A stretch of 64,000 bases of DNA from Deltaproteobacteria bacterium. GTDB lineage: Bacteria; Myxococcota; JADLHZ01. The stretch lies in NCBI GenBank assembly GCA_020848545.1, contig JADLHZ010000022.1:54949-118948 (forward strand). Reading direction: 5' to 3'. The notes below the pieces were generated by a model, which saw only the letters and a program-made list of their open reading frames with translations, searched no databases and was not told where the DNA came from. Each line of letters opens with the position of its first letter. The first letter of the stretch is position 1. The position numbers and the translations under genes are program-made. Below, piece by piece: positions 48,304-59,129 of the stretch.

Positions 48304-50802
48304 ATGTTCCTCCTCCTCCTCACGCTGCTCTCCCACGCGAAGGCGACCGAGATCGCCTTGCTGCACCGCCCGCCGAAGACGATCGCGGCGGCGCGGCCCT
48401 TCATCGTGCGCGGCCAGATGGTCGGCGCCAGTGAAGTCGAGCACGCCGAGATCCGCTTTCGCCGCGCCGGCCAGAGCGCGTTCGACAAGGTCGAGCTCGA
48501 GCTGAAGGAAGGCGAAGACTACGAGGGCGTCGTCCCCGCCGAGGAGATCGAAGCCGGCGCGCTCGAGTACTACGTGCTCGCGTTCGACTTCCTCGGCAAA
48601 GCGAAGGAGGTCTTCGCCTCGGCCAAGCGCCCGCAGCGCGTGCTCGTCGAAGGCGCGAGCGACACGACGCAACCGCCCGACACGCCGCCATCGGAGCCGT
48701 GGCGAGACCCGAAGAAGCCGCCGCCGCCGGAGCTGCCGCCGGATCCGAAGGTGAAGCCGGCGAACGCGGCGCCGCCCGCCGAAGGGCCGGATCGCTTGAT
48801 CTTCGACGCCGCCGACTTGGCCACGCTGTCGGTCACCAACATCGCCGAGCTGCTCGAGCGCGTCGCCGACGTCGCCGTGAGCCGCGGCTCCGATGGACGC
48901 TTTCACGTGGCGCGCGCCGGGATGCGCGACGATGCTGGCGTCCTCGTCACACTCGACGGCCAGCCGCTGACCTCGCTCGGCTCCGGCGCGCCGGATCTGC
49001 GCATCCCGACGAGCACGCTCGCGCGCGTCGAGATCGTGCAGGCATCGGCGCACGCGACCGACCTCGAAGGCACCGTGCTCACGATCCACCTGCACTCTCG
49101 CCACGCGCAGGTGGCGCTGCGTGCGCTCGGCGGCGGCTACCTCTCGCACCTGACCAGCGAGCCGTCGAAGACCGTCGGCACCTACGAAGGCGCGATCGTC
49201 GGCGGCGGCGGCACCGATCGCCTCAACGCCTTCGCCCGCGCCTACGGCCACTACTCGAACGGCGCGCAGCTCCTCGTCCCAGCCGACGCGTTGTCGAGCA
49301 CGGGCCCATCGTTCGCGCCCGGTCTCACCAACGATCGGGCGCTGCGCATCCAGGGCGGCCTCACGCTCGAAGTGAAGCTCACGAAGGATCACACGCTGAC
49401 GGTCGACGCCGACTATCTGCGCTTCGATCACGGCGCGTTCATCGGCGCCTACGATCTCTTCGGGCCCGAAGCCGGCCGAGAAGCGAACCACGCGCGCCTC
49501 ATCGCGAGCCTCAAAGGGGCGCTCGGCATCCTCGCCTACCGCGCCGCGGTCGGATACCGCTTGGCCGCCGGCGCGTTCACGACGCAGGTCGTACCGCCCG
49601 ACTACACGACGCCGGATCGCAACGGCGACAACGTGAGCGAGCGCTTCACCGACGGCGTCCTCGATCGCTTCGCGTTCTTGGAGCACGCCATCGACGTCGA
49701 CGCCGGCATCTCCGCCACCTTCGGCTGGCAGGACTTCTCGGCGCGCACCGTCTTCGCGCAGTACCTCGCGCCAGGCGCCCGCTTCGAACGCAGCGCCACC
49801 CTTGGCGGCCTGCCCGCGGATCTCGGCGCCAACGATCTTCCGCAGCCGACCGCGCTCTCCCGCAGCCACGTCATGCTCGGGGTCAGCGACGTGATGAAGC
49901 CGGTGCCGTGGGTCGAGATCGATCTCGGCGCGCGCTTCACGGTGATGACGGACGTCGGCTTGACGAGCGGCGATCTGCCGGCGCTCTTGAGCCCTGTCGG
50001 CGGCGTCCTCTTCAAGCCCGCGCCCGGCCTGCGCCTGCGCCTGTCGTACGACACGACCGCGCGCGGGCCCACGCTCGTCGAGCGCTTCACGCCGCCGCCC
50101 TTCGACGGTCGCGGGGTCGCCGGCAACGCATCAAATCGCTTCGCGTCGGTGCGCACCGCGGCCTTCGACGCGAGCTACGCGGCCGGAGGCGACGCCGTGC
50201 GCTACCGGATCGATCTGCGCGCGTTCTACTCCGGCGCGCGCGGCAACGTCATCGCGCTCAACGAAAGCGGCGCCGGCGACGTGTGGTCCGACGCGCAAGC
50301 GATCGACACGGCGGGCGTCGGCGCGTTCGGGCGCATCGGCTTTCTCACGCACAGCTCGGTGCGCGCTGGGCTCTCGTGGCACCGCGCGTTCGCGTCGCTG
50401 CGCGCGATCGCCGGCCAGAGCTTCGTCACTGACACGCCGCAGGTCTCGGCCGTGCTGCAGGCCACGATCGAGATCTCCAGCTGGGCCGATCTCATGCTCG
50501 GCGCCACCTTCTACGGCGAGCGCAAGAACAACGCGCGCACGCCGAACGAGCGCCAGCGCGGCTTCGCGATCCCGGCGCAAGCGGTCCTGCAAGCCGAGGT
50601 GCGCTCGCGGCCGTTCTCGGGTGTGCGCTTCATCGCGCTCGCCAGCAACGCGCTCGACGGCGGCCGCTTCGACGACGCCTTGCGCCCCGACGCGCTGACC
50701 GGCCTCGTTCCGCGCGAAGGCCTACGCTTGCTCGGGGGCATCGAGTTCTCGCTCGAGGAGATGCGCGCGGCGGCGGCGCCCGCGAAGGAAGCGACCCCAT
50801 GA
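48304..50802 (+). CDS. TonB-dependent receptor-like outer-membrane protein
   Basis: 832 residues. A signal peptide (1-15) and a beta-rich N-terminal extension (to ~120), with a Pro-rich linker, come before the plug domain (about 165-265, TLSVTNIAELLERVADVAVSRGSDG, then TSTLARVEIVQ). The rest alternates polar and hydrophobic strands to the C-terminus, as in a 22-strand barrel, without the usual terminal Phe. No TonB box is evident. Substrate unknown. The TGA overlaps the ATG of the 5'-nucleotidase-like lipoprotein gene (ATGA). Confidence 0.8.
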   Translation: MFLLLLTLLSHAKATEIALLHRPPKTIAAARPFIVRGQMVGASEVEHAEIRFRRAGQSAFDKVELELKEGEDYEGVVPAEEIEAGALEYYVLAFDFLGKAKEVFASAKRPQRVLVEGASDTTQPPDTPPSEPWRDPKKPPPPELPPDPKVKPANAAPPAEGPDRLIFDAADLATLSVTNIAELLERVADVAVSRGSDGRFHVARAGMRDDAGVLVTLDGQPLTSLGSGAPDLRIPTSTLARVEIVQASAHATDLEGTVLTIHLHSRHAQVALRALGGGYLSHLTSEPSKTVGTYEGAIVGGGGTDRLNAFARAYGHYSNGAQLLVPADALSSTGPSFAPGLTNDRALRIQGGLTLEVKLTKDHTLTVDADYLRFDHGAFIGAYDLFGPEAGREANHARLIASLKGALGILAYRAAVGYRLAAGAFTTQVVPPDYTTPDRNGDNVSERFTDGVLDRFAFLEHAIDVDAGISATFGWQDFSARTVFAQYLAPGARFERSATLGGLPADLGANDLPQPTALSRSHVMLGVSDVMKPVPWVEIDLGARFTVMTDVGLTSGDLPALLSPVGGVLFKPAPGLRLRLSYDTTARGPTLVERFTPPPFDGRGVAGNASNRFASVRTAAFDASYAAGGDAVRYRIDLRAFYSGARGNVIALNESGAGDVWSDAQAIDTAGVGAFGRIGFLTHSSVRAGLSWHRAFASLRAIAGQSFVTDTPQVSAVLQATIEISSWADLMLGATFYGERKNNARTPNERQRGFAIPAQAVLQAEVRSRPFSGVRFIALASNALDGGRFDDALRPDALTGLVPREGLRLLGGIEFSLEEMRAAAAPAKEATP

Positions 50803-51560
50803 GAGCGATGATTCTCTTCGGCTGCGTGCTCGTCACCGCGTGCTCGGCGTCGAACCAAGTCTGCCGCTCGACGACGACCGAGATCGTCGGCGAATGTTTG
50901 GCCACGCTCGACCTGCGCCCGAGCACCGTGCGCATGCGCGAGAGCGCCGCCGGCAACTTGCTCGCCGATGCGCTCCTCGCCGAGGTGCCAGGCGCCGACG
51001 TCGCCCTCGTGCCGGCGATCTTGTTCTCGCAGGAGACGAGCTGCGGCCGCCGCGAATATCTGAGTCGTGGCCAGCTCACCCAGACCGACGTCGACGAGCT
51101 GGTGCCGGCGCCGGACAACGTCATCCTCGTCCACGCAACGACCGACGATCTGCGGCGCGTGCTCGAGCACTCGGTGTCGCGGCTGAACACTTCGCTGGCT
51201 GAGTTCCCGCTCTTTCTCCACGTGGCCGGGCTCACCTTCACGGCCGACTGCGCCGAGCCGCCGCAGACGCTCACCGCCGACGGTCGAGAGATCCTGTTCA
51301 CCGGCAGCCGCGTGAGCGCCGTGTCGATCATGCTGCGCGGCGTGCCGCCGGTCACCGGCCAGATGCTCAAGGTGGCGACCGTGGCGTCGATGTCGTTGCC
51401 GACCTCAGGGTACATCGACCTATCGCGTGACGGCCGCGTCATCGAGGACACCGGCCGCACGCCGCGGGAGTTGCTCGCCGAGCATCTCCGGAGGAAGTCG
51501 CCGGTCGACCCGAAGCTCGAGGGCCGAATGGTCCTCAAAGACTCGTGCATCCTCGATTGA
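50799..51560 (+). CDS. Lipoprotein with 5'-nucleotidase C-terminal domain only
   Basis: 253 residues, lipobox VTAC (Cys15). The fold is the substrate-binding C-terminal domain of UshA/5'-nucleotidase: [27 protein letters not shown] (family consensus E.plgnliaDA...ad.a), [45 protein letters not shown] and [11 protein letters not shown]. The catalytic N-terminal metallophosphatase domain is missing, so it should bind but not cleave nucleotides, perhaps feeding the TonB-dependent receptor encoded just upstream. That partnership is inference from the ATGA overlap. Confidence 0.82.
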   Translation: MRAMILFGCVLVTACSASNQVCRSTTTEIVGECLATLDLRPSTVRMRESAAGNLLADALLAEVPGADVALVPAILFSQETSCGRREYLSRGQLTQTDVDELVPAPDNVILVHATTDDLRRVLEHSVSRLNTSLAEFPLFLHVAGLTFTADCAEPPQTLTADGREILFTGSRVSAVSIMLRGVPPVTGQMLKVATVASMSLPTSGYIDLSRDGRVIEDTGRTPRELLAEHLRRKSPVDPKLEGRMVLKDSCILD

Positions 51561-51587
51561 GACGACGCTTCGATCGTCGCTCTTTGC

Positions 51588-52460
51588 TTACCTCAGCAGC
51601 GGCTTCAACGTGCTCGCGAGCTCGGCCGGCGTCGGCGCGATGGCGATGCCCGCCGCGCGAAGCGCCTTGTGCTTCTCTTCCGCGGTGCCTTTGCCGCCCG
51701 AGATGATCGCGCCAGCGTGGCCCATGCGCTTGCCGGGCGGTGCCGTGGCGCCGGCGATGAACCCGACGACGGGCTTCTTCATGTTCGCCTTGATCCACGC
51801 GGCGGCCTTCTCCTCCGCGCTGCCGCCGATCTCGCCGATCATGATCACCGCTTCGGTGTCCGGATCCTGATTGAACATCGTCAGCACATCGATGAAGTCC
51901 GTGCCGTTCACCGGATCGCCGCCGATGCCGACGCAGCTCGATTGGCCGAGCCCGAGCGCCGTCAGCTGCCCGACCGCTTCGTAAGTGAGCGTGCCCGAGC
52001 GCGAGACGACCCCGATATGCCCCGGCTTGTGAATGTGCCCAGGCATGATGCCGATCTTGCACTGACCGGGCGTGATGACGCCGGGGCAGTTCGGGCCAAC
52101 CAAACGTGACTTCTTCCCTTCCATGAAGCGCTTGACCATCACCATGTCCAACACAGGGATGCCTTCGGTGATCGCGATGACGAGCGCGACGCCGGCTTCG
52201 ACCGCTTCGATGATCGCGTCGGCGGCAAACGGCGGCGGCACGAAGATGACGCTCGCGTTAGCGCCTTCACGCTTCACGGCTTGCTCGACGCTGTCGAACA
52301 CCGGCACTTGGTCGAGCACCATCTGCCCGCCCTTGCCCGGCGTGACGCCGCCGACCACCTTGGTTCCGTACTCGATCATCTGCGTGGCGTGAAACGAGCC
52401 CGCGCTGCCGGTGATGCCCTGGACGACGACGCGCGTGTCCTTGTTCACTAAGATGCTCAT
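51588..52460 (-). CDS. sucD: Succinyl-CoA synthetase alpha subunit
   Basis: 290 residues, the normal size. CoA-binding [31 protein letters not shown] at the N-terminus, [39 protein letters not shown] in the middle, and the phosphohistidine His248 in [12 protein letters not shown]. It makes succinate and ATP (or GTP) from succinyl-CoA in the TCA cycle. Its ATG is three bases after the sucC stop, the typical sucCD operon arrangement. Confidence 0.97.
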   Translation of the reverse strand: MSILVNKDTRVVVQGITGSAGSFHATQMIEYGTKVVGGVTPGKGGQMVLDQVPVFDSVEQAVKREGANASVIFVPPPFAADAIIEAVEAGVALVIAITEGIPVLDMVMVKRFMEGKKSRLVGPNCPGVITPGQCKIGIMPGHIHKPGHIGVVSRSGTLTYEAVGQLTALGLGQSSCVGIGGDPVNGTDFIDVLTMFNQDPDTEAVIMIGEIGGSAEEKAAAWIKANMKKPVVGFIAGATAPPGKRMGHAGAIISGGKGTAEEKHKALRAAGIAIAPTPAELASTLKPLLR

Positions 52461-52463
52461 GAC

Positions 52464-53627
<1,164 letters not shown>

Positions 53628-53635
53628 AGGATCTC

Positions 53636-54112
53636 CTACTTCTTCGTGAGCTTCAGCGGGATGACCGTGCCGGTGCTCGTTTGGATCTGCGTGTTCAGCT
53701 CGGTGCCCTTCACCGTGTACGAGCTCGTCTGCACCTTGGTGATGCACACGGGATCGACGCCGGGCGGCGTCACGCACAGCGCCTCCGATGTGCCAGTGCC
53801 GCTCGTCGAGGTCGTCAAAGCGCCGCCGCTGTTGTTCGTGCCACTGACGCTCGTCAGGGTCATCGTGATCTGGGTGTCGGTCGACGTATAGGTCGCGGCG
53901 GCGCTGATGTCGGCGACCTTCATGTTCGTCGCGTCCTTGGCGGTGATCTTGGCGTTCATGTCGCCTGCGGTGAACGTGACCGTGGCGTCGACGGCCGAGA
54001 TCTGCGTGATCGTCGTCGGGATGTTGTTGCCGCTCCAGGTGCCGACGAGCGAGCTGCCGCCGCAGGCCACGAGAGAGAGACATATAAAGGACAGGGTGCG
54101 CAGGTTCATCAT
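53636..54112 (-). CDS. Lipoprotein of unknown function upstream of sucCD
   Basis: 158 residues, lipobox LVAC (Cys17). The mature part is Thr/Ser-rich and beta-rich ([38 protein letters not shown]), with two cysteines ([12 protein letters not shown]). The pattern of a first GTW and repeated strands suggests a lipocalin-like (DUF-type) barrel, but I do not recognise the family. It ends 8 bases before the sucC GTG, so it probably shares the sucCD transcript, which is unusual. Confidence 0.72.
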   Translation of the reverse strand: MMNLRTLSFICLSLVACGGSSLVGTWSGNNIPTTITQISAVDATVTFTAGDMNAKITAKDATNMKVADISAAATYTSTDTQITMTLTSVSGTNNSGGALTTSTSGTGTSEALCVTPPGVDPVCITKVQTSSYTVKGTELNTQIQTSTGTVIPLKLTKK

Positions 54113-54184
54113 GGGAGACCCTTTCTTGGCGCGCTCCCTTAGGGCCACGGGCGTTCTGAAGCAAGGATCTTCCCGCCGAGCCCG

Positions 54185-55150
54185 ATGACGACTAGAGCGC
54201 GCGCCATGACCCTCGATGTGCTCGTGGTCGGCGAAGCGCTGATCGATCTCTACTGCCTGGACGCGGGCGTGCCGCGGCGCATGGACGAGGCCGGAACGCT
54301 CGCGCGCTTCTTGGGCGGCGCCCCGGCGAACTTCACCGTCGGCTGCGCCCGCTTGGGCTTGCAGACCGCGCTCGTCACGCGCGTCGGCCAAGACCCGATG
54401 GGCCGCTACCTCCTGCGGCTCCTGCGCGACGAAGGCGTCGACACCGAGCGCGTGCGCAGCGCGGTCGGGGCCAAGACCGGGATGTCGTTGGTCTCGGTCC
54501 ATGGCGGCGAGCGCAGCTTCGACTTCTACGGAGCGCCATCGGCAGACACGCAGCTCGATCCTTCGGACATCGGCGAGCGCATCGACGCGCGCGCGCTGCA
54601 CTTCGGCTCCAACACCCTCGTCGTCGATCCGGGCCTCGCGACGACGAAGCGCGCGATCGCGATGGCCAAGCGCGACGGCGTCACCGTCTCCTGCGATTTG
54701 AACGTCCGCCGCTACCGCTGGTCGAGCGAGGCCGTGATGCGCGAGCAACTCGACTTCGCGACGCGCGCCGCCGACTGGCTCAAGGTCTCCGACGACGAGA
54801 TCGCGTTCGTGTCGAAGGAGAAGGACTACGACGCGGTCGCCAAGGATCTCCTCTCCCGCGGCCCTTCGCTCGTCGCGCTCACGCTCGGGAAGGACGGCGC
54901 GCGCCTCTATACAAAGGAGGAGCAGCGCGTGCTTCCCACGCTGGCCGAGCGCATCGTCGACACGACCGGCGCCGGCGACGCGTTTTGGGCCGGCTGCGTC
55001 GCGGTATTCCTGCGCGCGCAAGCGATCAACGGCGCCACACTCGAGGCTGCGTTACGCAGAGGATCCGAGAACGCAGCCGCCGTGATCGCGCAGGTCGGCG
55101 CCGTGACGGGCGCCCTCAAAAGTTCACCCGCCGGTGCCTTGCGACCCTAG
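54185..55150 (+). CDS. PfkB-family sugar kinase (fructokinase-like)
   Basis: 321 residues. The ribokinase-family signatures are present: GEALIDLY (16-23), [15 protein letters not shown] (44-58) and [12 protein letters not shown] (259-270) with the catalytic Asp265. It transfers phosphate from ATP to a sugar hydroxyl; the arrangement is closest to fructokinases. Two ATGs fit: 54185 and 54206 (MTLDVLVVG); the latter gives the shorter usual N-terminus. It ends 64 bases before sucA. Confidence 0.88.
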   Translation: MTTRARAMTLDVLVVGEALIDLYCLDAGVPRRMDEAGTLARFLGGAPANFTVGCARLGLQTALVTRVGQDPMGRYLLRLLRDEGVDTERVRSAVGAKTGMSLVSVHGGERSFDFYGAPSADTQLDPSDIGERIDARALHFGSNTLVVDPGLATTKRAIAMAKRDGVTVSCDLNVRRYRWSSEAVMREQLDFATRAADWLKVSDDEIAFVSKEKDYDAVAKDLLSRGPSLVALTLGKDGARLYTKEEQRVLPTLAERIVDTTGAGDAFWAGCVAVFLRAQAINGATLEAALRRGSENAAAVIAQVGAVTGALKSSPAGALRP

Positions 55151-55214
55151 ATCGGAAGATATAGAGAGTCCGCGGCGCCTCGGCTATAGTCCTGAGACCG
55201 CTGGAGTTTCTGTC

Positions 55215-58001
55215 ATGCAAAACGATTCGTTGCTCTCTGGCTCGAATCTGCCCTTCCTCGAAGAGCTGTACGAGTCGTATCAAAAGGATCCGCAGAGCGT
55301 CGATCCGAGTTGGGTCCCCCTGTTCAAGGCGCTGCGCAACGGCAACGGCGGTAATGGCAACAGCAATGGCAACGGCCATCACGAACCGAGCGCGCCCGTG
55401 CTCAGCGTCAGCGCCAGGGTCGATCGCGCGAGCAGCATGCAGGCGCGCGTCGACGACTTGATCCACGCCTACCGCCTGCACGGCCACGTCAAGTGCGATC
55501 TCGATCCGCTCGGGCTCACGCCGCCGAAGACCGACCGCACGCTCGACATTCGTTACTACGGCTTTACCGATCAGGACCTCGGCAAGAACTTCAGCCCCGA
55601 CGGCCTGCCGCTCGGCAGCAACGCGACGCTCGGCGACATCGTGCGCGTGCTCGAGGAGACGTACTGCAAGCACATCGGCGTCGAGTACATGCACATCTTG
55701 GACGAAGCGCAGCGCAACTGGCTGCAGCGGCGCATGGAAGAGCGTCGCAACGAGCCGCGCTTCTCGACCGAAGAGCAGCGCCGCATCCTGACGAAGCTGA
55801 GCTATGCCGAAGGCTTCGAGGGCTTCCTGCACAAGAAGTACGTCGGCGCCAAGCGCTTCTCACTCTCCGGCGCCGAGACGTTGATCCCGATGCTCGACGC
55901 GCTGATCGAGCTCTCCGCGCAAAAGGGCGTCGAAGAGCTCGTCGTCGGCATGGCGCACCGCGGTCGCTTGAACGTGCTGACCAACATCTTCGGCAAGACG
56001 CCGGCGATGATGTTCAGCGAGTTCGAGCACAACCAGGATCCGCGGCTCACGCTTGGCTCGGGCGACGTCAAGTACCACTTGGGCTTCTCGCACGACTACA
56101 AGGCGCAGAACGGCAAGACCGTGCACCTGACGATGGCGTTCAACCCGAGCCACTTGGAGTTCATCAACCCGGTCGTCGAAGGCCGTGTGCGCGCCAAGCA
56201 AGATCGGAAAGAGGACAAAGCGCGCCTGAGCGTGATGCCGGTGCTCATCCACGGCGACGCCGCGTTCATGGGCGAAGGCGTGGTCATGGAGACGCTCAAC
56301 CTCTGCGATCTCGACGGCTACGTCACTGGCGGCACCGTGCACATCGTCGTCAACAACCAGGTCGGCTTCACCACGAACCCGTCGGACTCGCGCTCCACGC
56401 GCTACTGCACGGACATCGCGAAGTTGATCAACGTGCCGATCTTCCACGTCAACTCCGACGATCCCGACGCCTGCGTGTACGTCACGAAGCTCGCGATGGA
56501 GTTCCGCCAGCAGTTCAAGAAAGACGTCGTCATCGATCTCGTCTGTTACCGCCGCTACGGCCACAACGAGGGCGACGAGCCGAGCTTCACGCAGCCCGTG
56601 ATGTACAAGGTGATCAAAGAGCGCGAGCCGGTGCGCACGCTCTACGCGAAGCAGCTGAACGAGCGCGGCAGCCTGACGATGAAGGACAGCGAAGCGATCT
56701 ACGAGCGCTGCATGGCCGAGTTCGGCGAGCAGCACGACCTCGCAAGGAAGAGCCCGCCGCCCGAGCCGTTCAGCACCTTGGGCGGCGTGTGGCAGAGCTA
56801 CCGCGGCGGCAAAGACTCGGCGCACCCTGACGTCGACACCAACGTGAAGCAGGAGCGCCTCGTGCAGCTCGCGAAGAAGCTCACCGAGCTTCCTGCGGGG
56901 TTCGAGCCACACCCGAAAGTCCACAAGCTGCTCGAGACCCGCGCCGCGATGGGCGAAGGCAAGCAGGCGCTCGATTGGGGTATGGGCGAGATGCTCGCTT
57001 ACGCCTCGCTCGTCGACGCCGGCGTGCGCGTGCGCATCACCGGCCAAGACGTGCGCCGCGGAACGTTCTCGAGCCGCCACGCCGTCGTCGTCGACCAGAA
57101 GACGAACGCGCGGCACTGCCCGTTGACGACGAGCATCGGCAAGGGCCACTTGCCCTTCGAGCTCTACGACAGCCCGCTCTCTGAGGTCGGCGTGCTCGGC
57201 TTCGAGTTCGGCTACAGCCTGGACGCTCCAGATTCTTTGGTCGTCTGGGAGGCGCAGTTCGGCGACTTCGTGAACGTGGCGCAGGTGATCATCGATCAGT
57301 TCATCTCGTCGAGCTCCGAGAAGTGGAAGCGCTTGAACGGGCTCGTCATGCTCCTGCCGCACGGCTACGAAGGCCAAGGCCCCGAGCACTCGAGCGCCCG
57401 CCTCGAACGCTTCATGCAGCTCGCGTCGAACGACAACCTGCAGATCTGCAACCTGACGACGCCGGCGCAGTTGTTCCACGCGCTGCGCCGCCAAGTCTTG
57501 CGGCCCTATCGCAAGCCGCTCGTCGTCATGACGCCGAAGAGCCTGCTCCGCCACCCGGAAGCGATCTCGCCGTTGAACGATCTCTCGAACGGCGGCTTTC
57601 AGCGCGTCATCGACGACGCCGAGGTGAAGCCGGCGCAGGCAAAGCGCGTGATGCTCTGCAGCGGCAAGGTCTACTACGATCTCATCGACGAGCGGAAAAA
57701 ACGCGGCCTCGCCGACACGGCGATCGTGCGCGTCGAGCAGCTCTACCCGCTCGCGGAAGTCGCTTTGAAAGAGATCGCCGCGCGCTACAAGAAGGCGAAG
57801 GACTTTCTCTGGGTGCAAGAAGAGCCGGAGAACATGGGCTCGGCGTTCTTCATGCAGCCGCGGCTCTCAGATCTCTTCGGCGTCAAGGTCGCCGTCGTCT
57901 CGCGCAAGTCGAGCGCGTCGCCGGCCACGGGTTCGAAGGACAGCCACGACCTCGAGCAGGCGCTTTTACTCAAGCAGGCGTTCGGCGACGCCGTGGAATA
58001 G
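55215..58001 (+). CDS. sucA: 2-oxoglutarate dehydrogenase E1 component
   Basis: 928 residues, as in E. coli (933). The N-terminal LPFLEELYESYQKDPQSVDPSW segment, a 20-residue Asn/Gly-rich linker (46-65) that is unusual, then the thiamine-diphosphate domain: GMAHRGRLNVLTNIFGK, GDVKYHLGFSHDY, HLTMAFNPSHLE, FSQARYTD-type VNNQVGFTT, and CYRRYGHNEGDEPSFTQP. It oxidises 2-oxoglutarate with E2 and E3. sucB is not next to it. GGAG is eight bases upstream of the ATG. Its TAG is followed directly by a TCAG heptamer repeat. Confidence 0.97.
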   Translation: MQNDSLLSGSNLPFLEELYESYQKDPQSVDPSWVPLFKALRNGNGGNGNSNGNGHHEPSAPVLSVSARVDRASSMQARVDDLIHAYRLHGHVKCDLDPLGLTPPKTDRTLDIRYYGFTDQDLGKNFSPDGLPLGSNATLGDIVRVLEETYCKHIGVEYMHILDEAQRNWLQRRMEERRNEPRFSTEEQRRILTKLSYAEGFEGFLHKKYVGAKRFSLSGAETLIPMLDALIELSAQKGVEELVVGMAHRGRLNVLTNIFGKTPAMMFSEFEHNQDPRLTLGSGDVKYHLGFSHDYKAQNGKTVHLTMAFNPSHLEFINPVVEGRVRAKQDRKEDKARLSVMPVLIHGDAAFMGEGVVMETLNLCDLDGYVTGGTVHIVVNNQVGFTTNPSDSRSTRYCTDIAKLINVPIFHVNSDDPDACVYVTKLAMEFRQQFKKDVVIDLVCYRRYGHNEGDEPSFTQPVMYKVIKEREPVRTLYAKQLNERGSLTMKDSEAIYERCMAEFGEQHDLARKSPPPEPFSTLGGVWQSYRGGKDSAHPDVDTNVKQERLVQLAKKLTELPAGFEPHPKVHKLLETRAAMGEGKQALDWGMGEMLAYASLVDAGVRVRITGQDVRRGTFSSRHAVVVDQKTNARHCPLTTSIGKGHLPFELYDSPLSEVGVLGFEFGYSLDAPDSLVVWEAQFGDFVNVAQVIIDQFISSSSEKWKRLNGLVMLLPHGYEGQGPEHSSARLERFMQLASNDNLQICNLTTPAQLFHALRRQVLRPYRKPLVVMTPKSLLRHPEAISPLNDLSNGGFQRVIDDAEVKPAQAKRVMLCSGKVYYDLIDERKKRGLADTAIVRVEQLYPLAEVALKEIAARYKKAKDFLWVQEEPENMGSAFFMQPRLSDLFGVKVAVVSRKSSASPATGSKDSHDLEQALLLKQAFGDAVE

Positions 58002-58023
58002 TCAGCTATCAGTTTCGCCGAGG

Positions 58024-58530
58024 CTACAGCTCGCCTTCCACATCCGCCGAACAGCTCGCGACCGGCTTCTTCGTCGCCGCATCCAGTAAGTCGAGCGTCG
58101 CCGTATACACACTGACACGCGCGCCGTTCTTGCCGATCTCGGCGAGGCGCAGGAGCTTGCCCGTCGCGATGAAGTCCGGCGCGCCGCCTTCGCTCACCAT
58201 GTCGAAGACGCCTGAGAGCCGCATGCGCCCCTCCGTCTCGCTGGTCATGAACGTGGGATCGACATTCTGCCCGGTGCGATCCTCGAACCCTTGCAGCCAG
58301 ATCTTCGGCCGCGCTTGCTGCATGTGCCCTTCCGATCGCCAGCGCGCGATCCAGCCGCCGCCGACGCACTTTCCGGAAAGCTTCTTGGCGATCTCCTTGA
58401 CGCTCGTCCGCGTCGGGCCGGCCGGCGGCGGCGGCTCTTTTTCTTCGACTGGCGCAGCACGCGGCGGCGGATCTTGGCTCTCGTGGGCGCAGGCGAATAG
58501 AACGATGAGGATGAGAGGAAGTCGTCTCAT
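58024..58530 (-). CDS. LpoB-like lipoprotein (penicillin-binding protein activator family)
   Basis: 168 residues, lipobox LFAC (Cys14), then a Pro/Glu linker (EEKEPPPPAGPTR). The mature domain, KIWLQGFEDRTGQNVDPTFMTSETEGRMRLSGVFDMVSEGG and DFIATGKLL, matches the LpoB/DUF3573-like fold. LpoB activates peptidoglycan synthases from the outer membrane. Identity is low and a Curli assembly-like CsgG relative is a possible alternative. The gene is convergent with sucA, 22 bases apart. Confidence 0.65.
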   Translation of the reverse strand: MRRLPLILIVLFACAHESQDPPPRAAPVEEKEPPPPAGPTRTSVKEIAKKLSGKCVGGGWIARWRSEGHMQQARPKIWLQGFEDRTGQNVDPTFMTSETEGRMRLSGVFDMVSEGGAPDFIATGKLLRLAEIGKNGARVSVYTATLDLLDAATKKPVASCSADVEGEL

Positions 58531-58578
58531 GAGGCGACGCGTAGCACGACGAGGAAGAACGGAGCGACCTGGGAACGC

Positions 58579-58791
58579 ATGGAAAAGAAATACATTGCCT
58601 TCGATAGTGGACGTGGATGCGCTGTCGGGTGCCTGGCCTATGTGCTCATGGCCGCATTGTGTTTCGCGGGCTGGTGGTTCAAGGCCATGCTAGTGGGATT
58701 CGCCGCTGCGTTCGGCGTGGGTGCTGCGATTTTTGCTGCGGCGTTCTTCGTCGATCGCCGCTGGCGTACGCGTCAGCAGGGGCGTCGGTAG
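58579..58791 (+). CDS. Small membrane protein of unknown function
   Basis: 70 residues. Two hydrophobic helices (about 12-33 and 36-57) follow MEKKYIAFDSGRG, and the chain ends in an Arg-rich tail (DRRWRTRQQGRR). Composition fits an inner-membrane protein of the YbgE-like size, but I recognise no family. No Shine-Dalgarno is obvious. The region is followed by a 338-base gene-free stretch. Confidence 0.45.
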   Translation: MEKKYIAFDSGRGCAVGCLAYVLMAALCFAGWWFKAMLVGFAAAFGVGAAIFAAAFFVDRRWRTRQQGRR

Positions 58792-58803
58792 TCGAACGCT
58801 CCC

Positions 58804-58929
58804 GGAAAAATCGCGAGACGGGTTCGTATGGGAGGCGCGACCGAGCGAGCAGCGCAGGCGTACTTCCTGTACGCTGAGCAGCGCAGCGACCAAGCAACGA
58901 AGCAGACGGGCCCGTATCGCGATTTTTCC
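58804..58929. repeat. Inverted-repeat element with internal hairpin (MITE-like or structured RNA)
   Basis: GGAAAAATCGCGAGACGGG (58804-58822) and CCCGTATCGCGATTTTTCC (58911-58929) are inverted copies, 18 of 19 bases matching, with 88 bases between. Inside, GCGTAC-TTCCT-GTACGC (about 58858-58874) is a perfect 6-base stem with a 5-base loop, and GAGCAGCGCAG occurs twice in direct orientation on either side. No open frame is convincing. It could be a small non-autonomous element or an RNA. Otherwise the gene-free stretch 58792-59129 shows nothing further. Confidence 0.65.
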
Positions 58930-59129
58930 ACCGCGACGCACATCACACCACGTGAACGCGGTGTCCGGGCTACGCAACCATTGCATACCCCGGACAAGGC
59001 GATCAGAACACCCAGTCGTTTTCGATTGACCTTGTAAGCGCGAAAGATCGTTCACAATTTTCCAAAATGCGGGAAGGACGACAGGGACTTACGCTCTGCG
59101 GCACGGTGATTGAAGAGAACACGCCTACG

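Noticed and set aside
58690..59055. Protein-coding gene in the region after the small membrane protein
   Set aside because: Several overlapping frames on both strands give low-complexity translations, with no family match or ribosome-binding site; the inverted-repeat element covers the region.
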